NCBI GenBank assembly: GCA_000405605.1
Contig: ASPA01000011.1
Span: 1-13,642 of the forward strand
Direction: 5' to 3'
DNA length: 13,642 bases
From: Atribacteria bacterium SCGC AAA255-G05
GTDB taxonomy: Bacteria > Atribacterota > Phoenicimicrobiia > Phoenicimicrobiales > Phoenicimicrobiaceae
The stretch's first letter is position 1. Each line of letters opens with the position of its first letter. The position numbers and the translations under genes were made by a program. This document shows positions 5,761 through 13,172 of the stretch, piece after piece. A model generated the notes under the pieces. It made no database searches and was not told where the DNA came from. It saw nothing but the letters and a program-made list of their open reading frames with translations.

Positions 5761-8073
5761 ATGGATAAAATGAAAACTTCAATAATATTTTTTTTGATAA
5801 TGATTTTAGCTATCAGCTTATTCGTAGCAAATATTGCTTTGGCTGACAATAATGAGTTGACTGAACTTGAAGCCCAGCAGTTGAAGATATTAAAGCTTTC
5901 CAAAGTAGTAGAAGAGCACCCTTCGACTATCGAGCTAAAAGAAGATTTAGAAAACTATAAAATGGGATTGGAATTTTATCAACAGACTGATTATCAGCAG
6001 GCAATTTCCGAATTGTTAAAGGTAGAATACTCCACCCTTAATTTACCCCTCTATATTAAATCCCAGTATTTATTGGGGGATTGTTATAGAAAAATTGAAG
6101 ATTGGAATAGGGCGATAGAAATATATAAGAACTTAGTAATAGACGACCCAATTTTGACTGATTATTCCCTCTTTCATCTGGCCGAAACCTATAGACTTAA
6201 AGGTGAAAATCGCGAATCTACAACTACTTATAAACAAATAACAGAGAATTTTCCTCAAAGCCTGATTATTTCAGAGGTCAACTACCAGATAGCTAAGAAT
6301 TATCGCGAGTTAAATGATACAACTTCTGCGGTAATTTATTATAAGGATATTCTGGAAGATTCCAAAGACAACCAGCTTAAAGCAAAAGTTTTGCTTGAGC
6401 TTTCCGAGGTATACTGGCAGGAAAAAAAATATGTTGATTCTCTTAACTGTTTATATGAGATATTGGATGAAGGCTATAGACTTAAAAGGAAATCAGAACC
6501 GGAAGAGTTGTTGATTAGATATTTTAATAAAACTCAAGAAGATTTAAAAGAAATCGAGATTCCTTACCATATAATGGTGAAATGCGCGGATATTTTATTT
6601 AAATATCGCCAGTATAATCTGGCTGAGAGTTTATATAGAGAAGTCATTGAAACTTTTCCCGAAGCTCTTGATATTGCAGAAGTATATTATAAGAGGGCAA
6701 GGGCTTTATATTACAAACAGGAATATAAGGAAGCTGTTAATCAGTGTGAGGAGATTATAGCAAAATTTCCTCCCGGAGAAATTACTATTAAAGCAAATTA
6801 TCTTGGGGGCAATTCTCTGCGCGTCTTAGGAGAGCGTTATCTGGCAATAGATAAGTATGAAAAAATTATAAGTCAATATCCTGAAAGTTATTACGCCCGA
6901 GAGTCTTATCTGCGTCTGGCAGAATCTTATTTCCAGTTAAAAGAAACGGAAAAGGGGATTTCCCTGTGGAGAGAATTGATCAACAAATACCCTAATAGCT
7001 ATGAATCGATGACTTCTCTATGGAGTTTAGCCCGATATTATACCAATAATAATGCTTACCCAGAGGCATTAGATTACTATCGAGAATTATCAGATAGATT
7101 TTCTCAAAGTAATCTGGGAGATGATGCCCTGTATTGGAAGGGAATAATTTTAGATAAGACGGGGGCAGATGAGGAGGCAAAAATTGCTTACGAAAAACTT
7201 GTTAGGGAATACCCCTTGAGTTATTATACCGAAAGAATTATAGAACAAAGAAGTGATATTAGTTCTATTTGGCCTGTTTCTGTCTCCAAGAAAGAAGATT
7301 TTATAAATTTAGATGAATTTTTAATAAAATATGATAAAATTGAGGGGAAAGGTCAGCTGTCACTGCTCAAAGCAGAGTTGTTTGAAGAGATTAGTTTTTA
7401 TAAAGAATCAATAGTTGAATTAAAAGGAACATTAAATTACTATCCAGGAAACATCTTTTTACTATTTAAGTTAAGCGATATTTATAAAAAGAATATGGAT
7501 TATAATGATTCTTTAAATTATTCGGAAATAATTTTTAATTATTTAGAAGATAATCATCAATTAGAGGAATTACCTCTTGAATTATGGGAAGGTCTTTATC
7601 CTCTTTATTATGAGAATGCAATTAGAGAACGTGCTTTAGAATACGAAATAGATCCCTTACTTGTTTTGGCTATGATTAGGGAGGAGAGCAGATTTAACAC
7701 CTGGGATGAATCTGCTGCCGGGGCCAGGGGATTGATGCAGATAATTTTTTCTACCGGGGAATGGATTGCCCAGAAGATAAATCTGGAAGAATTTAATGAT
7801 GAAATGCTCTTTGACCCCAAGATTAATATTGATTTAGGCTGCTGGTATATTAATTACCTAAAAGAAAGATTTTCAAATGATTCAATATTAATGATTTCTG
7901 GCTATAATGCCGGTCCAGGTACAACCAGCAAGTGGTTAGAACAATACGATAGAACTGACCTGGATAATTTTGTAGAAAATGTTCCTTATTCTGAGACCAG
8001 AGAACATATAAAAAAAGTTATAAAATCTTATCAGATGTACAAAAGATTGGCACAGGTTTTAAGCGAAGAGTAA
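5761..8073 (+). CDS. slt: Exported TPR-containing soluble lytic murein transglycosylase (Slt type)
   Basis: The 770-residue protein starts with a signal peptide (hydrophobic core about residues 7-24, likely cleavage after ALA before DNN). The bulk, about residues 60-600, is a long array of tetratricopeptide-like helical repeats of the form LL..E(Y/I)..A...Y..I...YP. At the C-terminus, about 615-770, is an SLT domain that cleaves the MurNAc-GlcNAc bond of peptidoglycan, leaving 1,6-anhydro ends. Its motifs are EESRF with the catalytic Glu642-Ser643, GARGLMQI, and SGYNAGP (Tyr715), followed by PYSETREHIKKV. ATG 5761 is chosen because GGAGG (5748-5752) lies 8 bases before it. An in-frame TTG at 5746 overlaps that ribosome site and belongs to the transposase relic. 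Slt70 of E. coli has about 640 residues with a similar helical ring plus SLT layout; this one is longer. The 129 bases since the cyclase stop contain no obvious promoter or terminator. Confidence 0.92.
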   Translation: MDKMKTSIIFFLIMILAISLFVANIALADNNELTELEAQQLKILKLSKVVEEHPSTIELKEDLENYKMGLEFYQQTDYQQAISELLKVEYSTLNLPLYIKSQYLLGDCYRKIEDWNRAIEIYKNLVIDDPILTDYSLFHLAETYRLKGENRESTTTYKQITENFPQSLIISEVNYQIAKNYRELNDTTSAVIYYKDILEDSKDNQLKAKVLLELSEVYWQEKKYVDSLNCLYEILDEGYRLKRKSEPEELLIRYFNKTQEDLKEIEIPYHIMVKCADILFKYRQYNLAESLYREVIETFPEALDIAEVYYKRARALYYKQEYKEAVNQCEEIIAKFPPGEITIKANYLGGNSLRVLGERYLAIDKYEKIISQYPESYYARESYLRLAESYFQLKETEKGISLWRELINKYPNSYESMTSLWSLARYYTNNNAYPEALDYYRELSDRFSQSNLGDDALYWKGIILDKTGADEEAKIAYEKLVREYPLSYYTERIIEQRSDISSIWPVSVSKKEDFINLDEFLIKYDKIEGKGQLSLLKAELFEEISFYKESIVELKGTLNYYPGNIFLLFKLSDIYKKNMDYNDSLNYSEIIFNYLEDNHQLEELPLELWEGLYPLYYENAIRERALEYEIDPLLVLAMIREESRFNTWDESAAGARGLMQIIFSTGEWIAQKINLEEFNDEMLFDPKINIDLGCWYINYLKERFSNDSILMISGYNAGPGTTSKWLEQYDRTDLDNFVENVPYSETREHIKKVIKSYQMYKRLAQVLSEE

Positions 8074-8103
8074 AAGGAATGGTTTTTGTTGGATTAAAAA
8101 AAA

Positions 8104-8139
8104 GGAGGTAAAAGTTCGGTATATCGGACTTAAGAGCAA
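8104..8139 (+). promoter_or_regulatory. Distant Shine-Dalgarno joined to the start codon by a hairpin
   Basis: The strong GGAGGT at 8104-8109 is 30 bases from the ATG at 8140. No ATG, GTG or TTG occurs at proper distance behind it, and an in-frame TAA at 8131 prevents an earlier start. Between them AAGTTCGG (8112-8119) and TCGGACTT (8124-8131) form an 8-bp stem (two G-U pairs) with a TATA loop. Folding it out leaves 10 bases between GGAGGT and ATG, a normal spacing. Confidence 0.6.
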
Positions 8140-8466
8140 ATGACAACTAAAATAAAAGCTCAACTTTTTTGTCTTCACTGCAACAAAGAAACCAATCATA
8201 CTATTACTTATAAGGGTGAATATTTAGAGGATATTAAGTGTAATATTTGTGGAAATGAAATTAAAATTAATCGGGAAAAATTATTAGAAACCTATACGGC
8301 AGATTTTATAGATAGGGTGCTAACTAAGCCCCATCGGGTAACCGAAGAGATAAAAAAAGATCTATCTTATTTTCTCAAGTCTATGCCCATCAGAATTTTA
8401 ACCAAACCCTATCGAGTTGCCCAAGAGGTAGGAGATATACTGCATAAGGAAAAGGATAAAAAATAG
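8140..8466 (+). CDS. Small zinc-ribbon protein with internal duplication
   Basis: The 108-residue product starts with a four-cysteine zinc ribbon: CLHC (Cys11, Cys14) and CNIC (Cys34, Cys37). After this comes a linker and two copies of a motif: RVLTKPHRVTEEIKKDL (59-75) and RILTKPYRVAQEVGDIL (85-101). There is no signal peptide or membrane segment, so it is probably cytoplasmic. I recall similar proteins in anaerobic Firmicutes under the uninformative name 'bh protein', but cannot verify this. The function is unknown; zinc binding is inferred from the cysteine pattern, and a nucleic-acid or regulatory role would be guesswork. It sits between two peptidoglycan hydrolase genes, 66 bases after the transglycosylase. 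ATG 8140 is the only start in the frame after the TAA at 8131. The nearest purine-rich site, AAGAG at 8132-8136, is poor; see the hairpin-bridged Shine-Dalgarno. Confidence 0.85.
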   Translation: MTTKIKAQLFCLHCNKETNHTITYKGEYLEDIKCNICGNEIKINREKLLETYTADFIDRVLTKPHRVTEEIKKDLSYFLKSMPIRILTKPYRVAQEVGDILHKEKDKK

Positions 8467-8485
8467 TAAGCGAGAAATTAGTTAA

Positions 8486-8517
8486 CCAATTGATCAATTT
8501 CCCAATTCACCAATTGT
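8486..8517. repeat. Four tandem copies of an 8-bp unit (yCAATTnn)
   Basis: The sequence reads CCAATTGA, TCAATTTC, CCAATTCA, CCAATTGT with exact 8-base period, directly after the zinc-ribbon gene. It contains the perfect palindrome AATTGATCAATT (8488-8499). It looks like a degenerate intergenic microsatellite. Confidence 0.6.
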
Positions 8518-8536
8518 TTAGGCGATATAAAAAAAA

Positions 8537-8568
8537 TTGACAAAATCATCAAAAAACAATAATATAAT
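8537..8568 (+). promoter_or_regulatory. Promoter for the LysM/M23 peptidase transcript
   Basis: A perfect -35 hexamer TTGACA (8537-8542) is followed by overlapping -10 candidates: TAATAT (8560-8565, 17-base spacer) and TATAAT (8563-8568, 20-base spacer). Transcription would start near 8575, giving a leader of about 160 bases that includes the short HTH fragment and a T-run. Confidence 0.65.
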
Positions 8569-8605
8569 ATAAAGAAATCATCATAAATCAAGAGAGGTTT
8601 ATGAA

Positions 8606-8677
8606 GTGGAAGAATATTTAATTGTAAAACAAGTAGCGAAATATTTACAAGTAAAACCTCTTGAGGAAACTTCCTAA
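8606..8677 (+). pseudogene. 23-codon fragment of an excisionase-type (HTH_17) DNA-binding protein, or a leader peptide
   Basis: From GTG 8606, with AGAGAGG 8 bases upstream, the frame encodes MEEYLIVKQVAKYLQVK followed by PLEETS and TAA. The first 17 residues match the usual start of helix-turn-helix 17 / excisionase-family proteins (of the type EYLTVKEVAxYLQVS). The recognition helix and wing that should follow are missing. In the +1 frame, TTG AGG AAA CTT CCT encodes LRKLP, which recalls the GKLP found near the end of that domain, so an internal deletion is possible. Its ribosome site is intact, so it could still be translated as a leader peptide. Confidence 0.4.
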
Positions 8678-8689
8678 TTGTTTTTTTTT
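8664..8689 (+). terminator. Possible weak attenuator before the LysM/M23 gene
   Basis: AGGA (8664-8667) and TCCT (8672-8675) can form a short stem with loop AACT, followed five bases later by nine Ts (8681-8689). The stem is too short for a strong terminator. The adjacent AAACCTCT (8654-8661) is an exact complement of AGAGGTTT (8593-8600), which covers the ribosome site of the short upstream frame, so competing structures are possible. Confidence 0.3.
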
Positions 8690-8733
8690 ACCTCATTTTT
8701 GGTTCTTAATTTATAGAAACAGGAGGATAAAGG

Positions 8734-10203
8734 ATGTATGTAGCACAAAAACATCATAGAGATAAGAAAAATTCCATATTTTTTTTAACCCTACTTTTAT
8801 GGTTTATCTTTTCTATTTCTTTTTTCTCTTTTGCCGATAATAATGATGAATTTATTACATATGAAGTAACGAATGGTGATACTCTGTGGAGCATCTCTAA
8901 AGAATACAATACACCCTTAAAATTCATCTTAGATATTAATGATGTTGAAGATGAAAATACTTTATCCATCGGTCAGATAATTAAAATTCCTCAAGATAAT
9001 CTTCAGGCCGATAATTATAATATACATATCGTAAAAAAGGGAGAGACTTTATGGTCAATTGCCCAAGAATGTAATCTTTCTTTAGAACTAATTATTACCA
9101 CTAACAACTTGACTAATTCAGAATTAATTTCTATCGGACAGCAGATAGAGATTCCTTCTATTAAAGATAGTAAAGATACTACCCCTGAAACAAATATTAT
9201 TACCCAGCCAGTTATTGATAAAAAGAACGATAACGTGAATAATAATATCAGTCTGCCTGAAAATACAGAACCGATTGTTTATACAGTTAAGGCAGGTGAT
9301 AATCTATGGAATATTTCTCAAAAATATGGCGTTTCAGTGGCAGTTATTACTGATATAAATAATCTCAGGGATAAAGATTTCTTATCACTGGGCCAAAAAT
9401 TGGAAATCCCCGCAATAGGAGGAGGAGTATCTAAATCTAATCAGAAACAGGAACCAACTATTATAACTTATACCGTGGTAAAAGGAGATAACTTGTGGAG
9501 CATATCTCAGAGATATGATGTAAAGATGAATACCATTATCTCTACCAATAACTTAAAAGAAATATCCCGATTATCTATAGGACAAAAATTAAAACTCCCG
9601 ATAACTAATATGGATATTGCCAAAGCAGAAGGATATAGCCAGGATACTGCAACAGAGGAGATAATTTATTATGTAAAAAAAGGAGAAAGTCTCTGGAGTA
9701 TTTCGCGCGATTATAATGTAAAGTTAGAATCCATTATAGCAGCTAACAATATTACCAATGCTTCCAAAATTTCTGCAGGACAACAATTGAGAATTCCTAA
9801 TGTACCTGGAGGCCGCAGCAATATAGGTAATTTTATCTGGCCGGTAAGAGGAAGGGTTACTTCTCCTTATGGGATGAGAGTTTTAAACGGAAGAAAAGAA
9901 TTTCATACTGGTATAGATATCGGAAGTCCTAAAGGGACTAATATAGTGGCTGCCGAGAGCGGCATAGTAAGCTATGCTGGCTATATGCGAGGATATGGTA
10001 ATGTGATTATCTTAAGCCATGATGGGGGATATTCTACCGTTTATGCTCATAACTCGGCAAATTTAGTGAAGAAGGGTCAGTATGTGAAAAGAGGAAACAT
10101 AATTGGTAAAGTAGGGAGCACTGGAAATGCTACTGGTCCTCACCTCCATTTTGAAGTAAGATTAAGCGGTAAGTCGGTTAATCCTCTGTCATATTTAAAA
10201 TAA
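8734..10203 (+). CDS. Exported M23 (LytM-type) peptidoglycan endopeptidase with five LysM repeats
   Basis: The 489-residue product has a basic N-terminus and a hydrophobic segment (about 14-33) ending in SFA before DNN, probably a signal peptide. Five LysM peptidoglycan-binding repeats follow, at about 41-86, 97-141, 181-226, 244-289 and 310-355. Each begins with a (K/N)(G/A)(D/E) and LW(S/N)I core and ends IP or LP. The M23 metallopeptidase domain (367-489) keeps all expected residues: His391 and Asp395 (HTGIDI) and His472 (HLH) as zinc ligands, with His439 (YAH) and His470 as catalytic histidines. It is therefore predicted active, unlike EnvC/NlpD proteins that have lost these and act only as amidase activators. 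It should cut peptide cross-links in the periplasm or wall. AGGAGG lies 8 bases before ATG 8734. No terminator is evident after the stop. Confidence 0.95.
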   Translation: MYVAQKHHRDKKNSIFFLTLLLWFIFSISFFSFADNNDEFITYEVTNGDTLWSISKEYNTPLKFILDINDVEDENTLSIGQIIKIPQDNLQADNYNIHIVKKGETLWSIAQECNLSLELIITTNNLTNSELISIGQQIEIPSIKDSKDTTPETNIITQPVIDKKNDNVNNNISLPENTEPIVYTVKAGDNLWNISQKYGVSVAVITDINNLRDKDFLSLGQKLEIPAIGGGVSKSNQKQEPTIITYTVVKGDNLWSISQRYDVKMNTIISTNNLKEISRLSIGQKLKLPITNMDIAKAEGYSQDTATEEIIYYVKKGESLWSISRDYNVKLESIIAANNITNASKISAGQQLRIPNVPGGRSNIGNFIWPVRGRVTSPYGMRVLNGRKEFHTGIDIGSPKGTNIVAAESGIVSYAGYMRGYGNVIILSHDGGYSTVYAHNSANLVKKGQYVKRGNIIGKVGSTGNATGPHLHFEVRLSGKSVNPLSYLK

Positions 10204-10258
10204 ACAAATTGTTTTTAATATTATTTAAGTGTAATCAAAATTAAACTCGCAACCGTAA

Positions 10259-10264
10259 TACAAT
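10259..10264 (+). promoter_or_regulatory. Possible -10 element of the binding-protein transcript
   Basis: TACAAT (five of six matches to TATAAT) lies in the gap upstream of the binding-protein gene. No convincing -35 hexamer is found 16-18 bases upstream. If used, transcription would begin near 10271, placing the GAAAGGAGG motif at the extreme 5' end of the message. Confidence 0.3.
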
Positions 10265-10276
10265 AATAACAAGAAA

Positions 10277-10285
10277 GAAAGGAGG
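10277..10285 (+). promoter_or_regulatory. Orphan Shine-Dalgarno (STAB-SD-like GAAAGGAGG)
   Basis: GAAAGGAGG is a near-perfect anti-16S sequence, but no ATG, GTG or TTG follows within usable distance. The binding-protein ATG at 10347 is 61 bases away and has its own AAGGAG. Between lie the palindrome ATTATTTAAATAAT (10289-10302) and a short hairpin (TACTTT/AAAGTA) just before the second site. The sequence equals the core of the STAB-SD element that stabilises cry3A mRNA in Bacillus thuringiensis by 30S binding near a 5' end. Confidence 0.5.
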
Positions 10286-10346
10286 AAAATTATTTAAATA
10301 ATAAATTAGCTACTTTAATTAAAAAGTATTAAAAAGGAGAATAAAT

Positions 10347-11981
10347 ATGAAAAGTAAATTGTTTGTAATTTTGTTGTTAACAGTAGGATTAGTATTTAGT
10401 GTAGTTGGAGCCGCTTCTGCAAGTGGCACTTTGGTATTCGGTAGCAGTGGTGATGCCACCAGATTAGATCCCGGGGATGTAACCGATGGAGAATCAATTC
10501 AAAGGATGGATAACATATTTGAGGGCTTGGTGGAATTTCAACCAGGTACTGTACTAATACAACCTTGTTTGGCTACCTCCTGGGAACCATCAGAAGATGG
10601 GACAGAGATTGTTTTTCATTTAAGAGAAGGAGTTAAGTTCCATGATGGTTCAGACTTTAATGCAGATGCAGTGGTTTTTTCCTTTGCCCGCCAGTATGAC
10701 ACCAATCATCCTTATTTTCAATATGGTGAGTGGCCTTATTGGAATTATATGTACTATGATGTAGATAGAATGGAGAAGATTGATGACTTTACGGTAAAAC
10801 TTGTTTTAAAAAGACCGAATGCCGCTATTATGACCAGTTTAGCCTTGTTCACGGTTAATATTGTAAGTCCTGCCAATGCGGAAAAATATAAAGAAGATGC
10901 CTTTAAAAATCCCAGTGGTACCGGTCCGTTTAAATTTGCCGAATGGGTAAAAGATGATCATATTACCCTGGAAGCAAACGAAAACTATTGGCGGGAAAGA
11001 GCCAGCCTGGATAAATTAATCTTTAAAGTTATTCCCGACCCTTCAGCAAGGCTTATGAATTTAGAAACAGGTGCCGTACAAGGAATAGAGTATCCTAACC
11101 CCGCTGACTTTGAGAGGATAAAAGCCAATAAAGATTTGGTACTTATGAGCCAACCAGGTATGAATGTCGGCTATATGGCTATGAATACTGGGTATGGATA
11201 CATCGATGCCAATAAAAACGGTGTACGTGATATAGCAGATGAACCTCTGGTTAAAACTCCGGGATATTTTGAACCCCTTACTAAAAAGGAAGTAAGACAG
11301 GCAATCAATATGGCTATTGATAAACAATCGATAGTGGATAATCTTTATATGGGGACAGCCATTAAGGCTAAGAATGGCATGCCTCCCTTTATGCTGGGCT
11401 ACAATGATGCAATAGAAGATTATCCTTATGACCCGGCAAGAGCTAAACAGTTGTTAGCCGAAGCCGGCTACCCCGATGGTTTTGAAGTGACTTTATATGT
11501 CATGCCTGTATCCCGGCCGTATATGTTCGATCCTCCCAAGATTGGAGAAGCGATTCAGAGTTATTTAAGTGCTGTAGGAATAAAGGTAAACATTTATCAG
11601 GTAGATTGGGGAACCTATCTACAGGAAACCGAACAAGGAAATCACCAGATGTGCCTTTTAGGATGGACCGGTGATAACGGAGACCCTGACAACTTTATGA
11701 ATGTATTATATGGGGCTAATGCCTGTTCTATTGGTATTGCTGGAAATTATGCCTTCTATACGAATAATACTAACCAGGAATTACTTTCCGCAGCTTTAGC
11801 CACTTATGATGAAGAGGAAAGGGCAGCCTATTACAAGAAAGCCCAGGAAATGATTCACGAGTACGCCGGCTGGGTTTATTTAGCTCACTCAACTCAAAAT
11901 ATAGTCTTTAGAGCAAACGTAAAGGGTTATCTCCTTAACCCGACTTCCAGAAAATTCTTCTATCCGGTATCAGTAGAATAG
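10347..11981 (+). CDS. dppA: Peptide ABC transporter substrate-binding protein (family 5, DppA-like)
   Basis: The 544-residue protein is a cluster-C (family 5) extracytoplasmic binding protein for di- or oligopeptides. A signal peptide occupies about residues 1-25, with cleavage expected after ASA before SGTLVFG; there is no lipobox cysteine, so it is free in the periplasm rather than lipid-anchored. Family landmarks include LREGVKFHDGSDFNADAV, the GTGPF motif and the late GWTGDNGDPDNF (439-450), which is characteristic of DppA-like members. Length is normal. AAGGAG lies about 8 bases before ATG 10347. The two downstream genes encode the cognate permeases, supporting a peptide uptake system. 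Binding proteins of this family also carry nickel, haem, glutathione or sugars, so the substrate is not settled by sequence. A double hairpin directly after the gene probably raises its expression over the permeases. Confidence 0.93.
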   Translation: MKSKLFVILLLTVGLVFSVVGAASASGTLVFGSSGDATRLDPGDVTDGESIQRMDNIFEGLVEFQPGTVLIQPCLATSWEPSEDGTEIVFHLREGVKFHDGSDFNADAVVFSFARQYDTNHPYFQYGEWPYWNYMYYDVDRMEKIDDFTVKLVLKRPNAAIMTSLALFTVNIVSPANAEKYKEDAFKNPSGTGPFKFAEWVKDDHITLEANENYWRERASLDKLIFKVIPDPSARLMNLETGAVQGIEYPNPADFERIKANKDLVLMSQPGMNVGYMAMNTGYGYIDANKNGVRDIADEPLVKTPGYFEPLTKKEVRQAINMAIDKQSIVDNLYMGTAIKAKNGMPPFMLGYNDAIEDYPYDPARAKQLLAEAGYPDGFEVTLYVMPVSRPYMFDPPKIGEAIQSYLSAVGIKVNIYQVDWGTYLQETEQGNHQMCLLGWTGDNGDPDNFMNVLYGANACSIGIAGNYAFYTNNTNQELLSAALATYDEEERAAYYKKAQEMIHEYAGWVYLAHSTQNIVFRANVKGYLLNPTSRKFFYPVSVE

Positions 11982-12012
11982 AAAAAATTTTTTTGGTTTG
12001 AATTTTCGTAAA

Positions 12013-12043
12013 AGGGAAGGGGTGACTGATTCACCCCTTCCCT
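12013..12043 (+). terminator. Perfect 13-bp GC-rich hairpin after the binding-protein gene
   Basis: AGGGAAGGGGTGA (12013-12025) and TCACCCCTTCCCT (12031-12043) are exact reverse complements around a 5-base loop. No U-run follows directly, so on its own it is more likely a 3' barrier protecting the upstream message from exonucleases than a terminator. It stands out as G+C rich in an AT-rich region. Confidence 0.75.
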
Positions 12044-12052
12044 GAATGAAAT

Positions 12053-12083
12053 AAAAATGTGCTTAAAGAAAGCACATTTTTTT
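12053..12083 (+). terminator. Rho-independent terminator, probably bidirectional
   Basis: AAAAATGTGCTT (12053-12064) pairs with AAGCACATTTTT (12070-12081) around loop AAAGA, and a run of seven Ts ends at 12083. The mirrored A-run means it could work on both strands. It lies 10 bases after the first hairpin and separates the binding protein from the permease genes. Confidence 0.85.
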
Positions 12084-12092
12084 ATCTTTTTA

Positions 12093-12123
12093 TTGTTACA
12101 TTATGATGGGTAAAAAGTATAAT
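12093..12123 (+). promoter_or_regulatory. Promoter for the permease genes
   Basis: TATAAT (12118-12123) is a perfect -10; the best -35 is TTGTTA (12093-12098) with a long 19-base spacer. It lies just after the terminator, so the permeases probably have their own start near 12130 in addition to any read-through from the binding-protein gene. Confidence 0.5.
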
Positions 12124-12160
12124 AGTGTAAGTATAATTAAAAACAGATAGGAATGAATTG

Positions 12161-13165
12161 ATGAAGTGGTATATTACTAAAAGATTATTCATGTTGATCC
12201 CCGTACTATTAGGCGTATCTATTCTCGCCTTTTCTTTAATTCGCTTAGCCCCCGGTGACCCGGCAGTAACTATAGCCGGAGAGCATGCCTCTCCCCAGAT
12301 AATTAATGCTATCAGAGAAAAATACGGGTTAGATAAACCCCTCACTACACAATATTGGATCTGGCTGAAACAGGTTTTGCACGGGGATTTGGGACGTTCT
12401 ATTGTGTCTAATGAATTCGTAGCCAAGGAAATATTGGAAAGATTTCCTAATACCATCGAACTGACAATGTTATCCATGTTTTTTGCTATCATTGTAGGCT
12501 GTATTGCCGGGATTATCTCTGCTTCGAGGCAGTATTCGATTTTTGATTATAGTATTATGGGGCTTGCCCTTTTTGGCGTATCCATGCCTGTTTTCTGGTT
12601 GGGAATTATGTTAATGATGATTTTTGGTGTTTGGTTGAGATGGCTTCCCATCAGTGGGCGCATAAGTATGATGATTTCTTTCCAACGAATTACCGGTTTT
12701 TACCTGTTGGACAGTCTCATGACCGGTAATTTCGCAGCTTTCATCAGTTCACTTCGTTATTTAATTTTACCTTCCATTGCTTTATCTACTATCCCGATGG
12801 CTACTATTGCCCGGGTAACCAGGTCAAGCATGTTAGAAGTATTAAGACAGGATTTTATAAGAACTGAAAGGGCTAAAGGATTATCAGAGAGAATGGTCAT
12901 TTATAAACATGCAGTAAGAAATGCCATGATTCCGGTCATTACTGTAATCGGATTAAATTTTGGTTTACTATTGGCAGGTGCTATTTTAACCGAAACGGTT
13001 TTTTCCTGGCCGGGAATAGGCAGATATGTGATAAACGGAGTAACTATGAGAGATTATCCTGTCGTCCAGGGATGTGTATTATTTTTTGCTTTAATGTTTG
13101 TCATTGTGAATTTAATAACCGATATTTTGTATGTTTATATTGATCCAAGAATTCATTACGGATAG
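12161..13165 (+). CDS. dppB: Peptide ABC transporter permease, DppB/OppB family
   Basis: The 334-residue inner-membrane protein matches DppB-type permeases. It starts MKWYITKRLFMLIPVLLGVSILAFSL-like, with the first membrane helix at about 9-30 and the conserved LAPGDPA just after it. The periplasmic stretch contains YGLDKPLTTQYWIW and GDLGRS, and about five further helices follow. The EAA loop that docks with the ATPase is at about 233-260 (RTERAKGLSERMVIYKHAVRNAMIP). The family ending FSWPGIGRYVINGVTMRDYPVVQG is present. ATG 12161 is chosen with AGGAA at 12149-12153, seven bases before; an in-frame TTG at 12158 abuts it and is less likely. It pairs with the DppC-like protein that starts eight bases after its stop codon. 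Confidence 0.94.
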   Translation: MKWYITKRLFMLIPVLLGVSILAFSLIRLAPGDPAVTIAGEHASPQIINAIREKYGLDKPLTTQYWIWLKQVLHGDLGRSIVSNEFVAKEILERFPNTIELTMLSMFFAIIVGCIAGIISASRQYSIFDYSIMGLALFGVSMPVFWLGIMLMMIFGVWLRWLPISGRISMMISFQRITGFYLLDSLMTGNFAAFISSLRYLILPSIALSTIPMATIARVTRSSMLEVLRQDFIRTERAKGLSERMVIYKHAVRNAMIPVITVIGLNFGLLLAGAILTETVFSWPGIGRYVINGVTMRDYPVVQGCVLFFALMFVIVNLITDILYVYIDPRIHYG

Positions 13166-13172
13166 AGGAAAA

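Noticed and set aside
8488..8499. AATTGATCAATT as a repressor operator
   Set aside because: The palindrome arises from the 8-base repeat array and lies about 40 bases upstream of the -35 element, with no regulator gene nearby.
12082..12492. 136-codon open frame on the minus strand
   Set aside because: It overlaps the start of the DppB permease and the terminator, has no recognisable domain, and is explained as a shadow of the permease frame.
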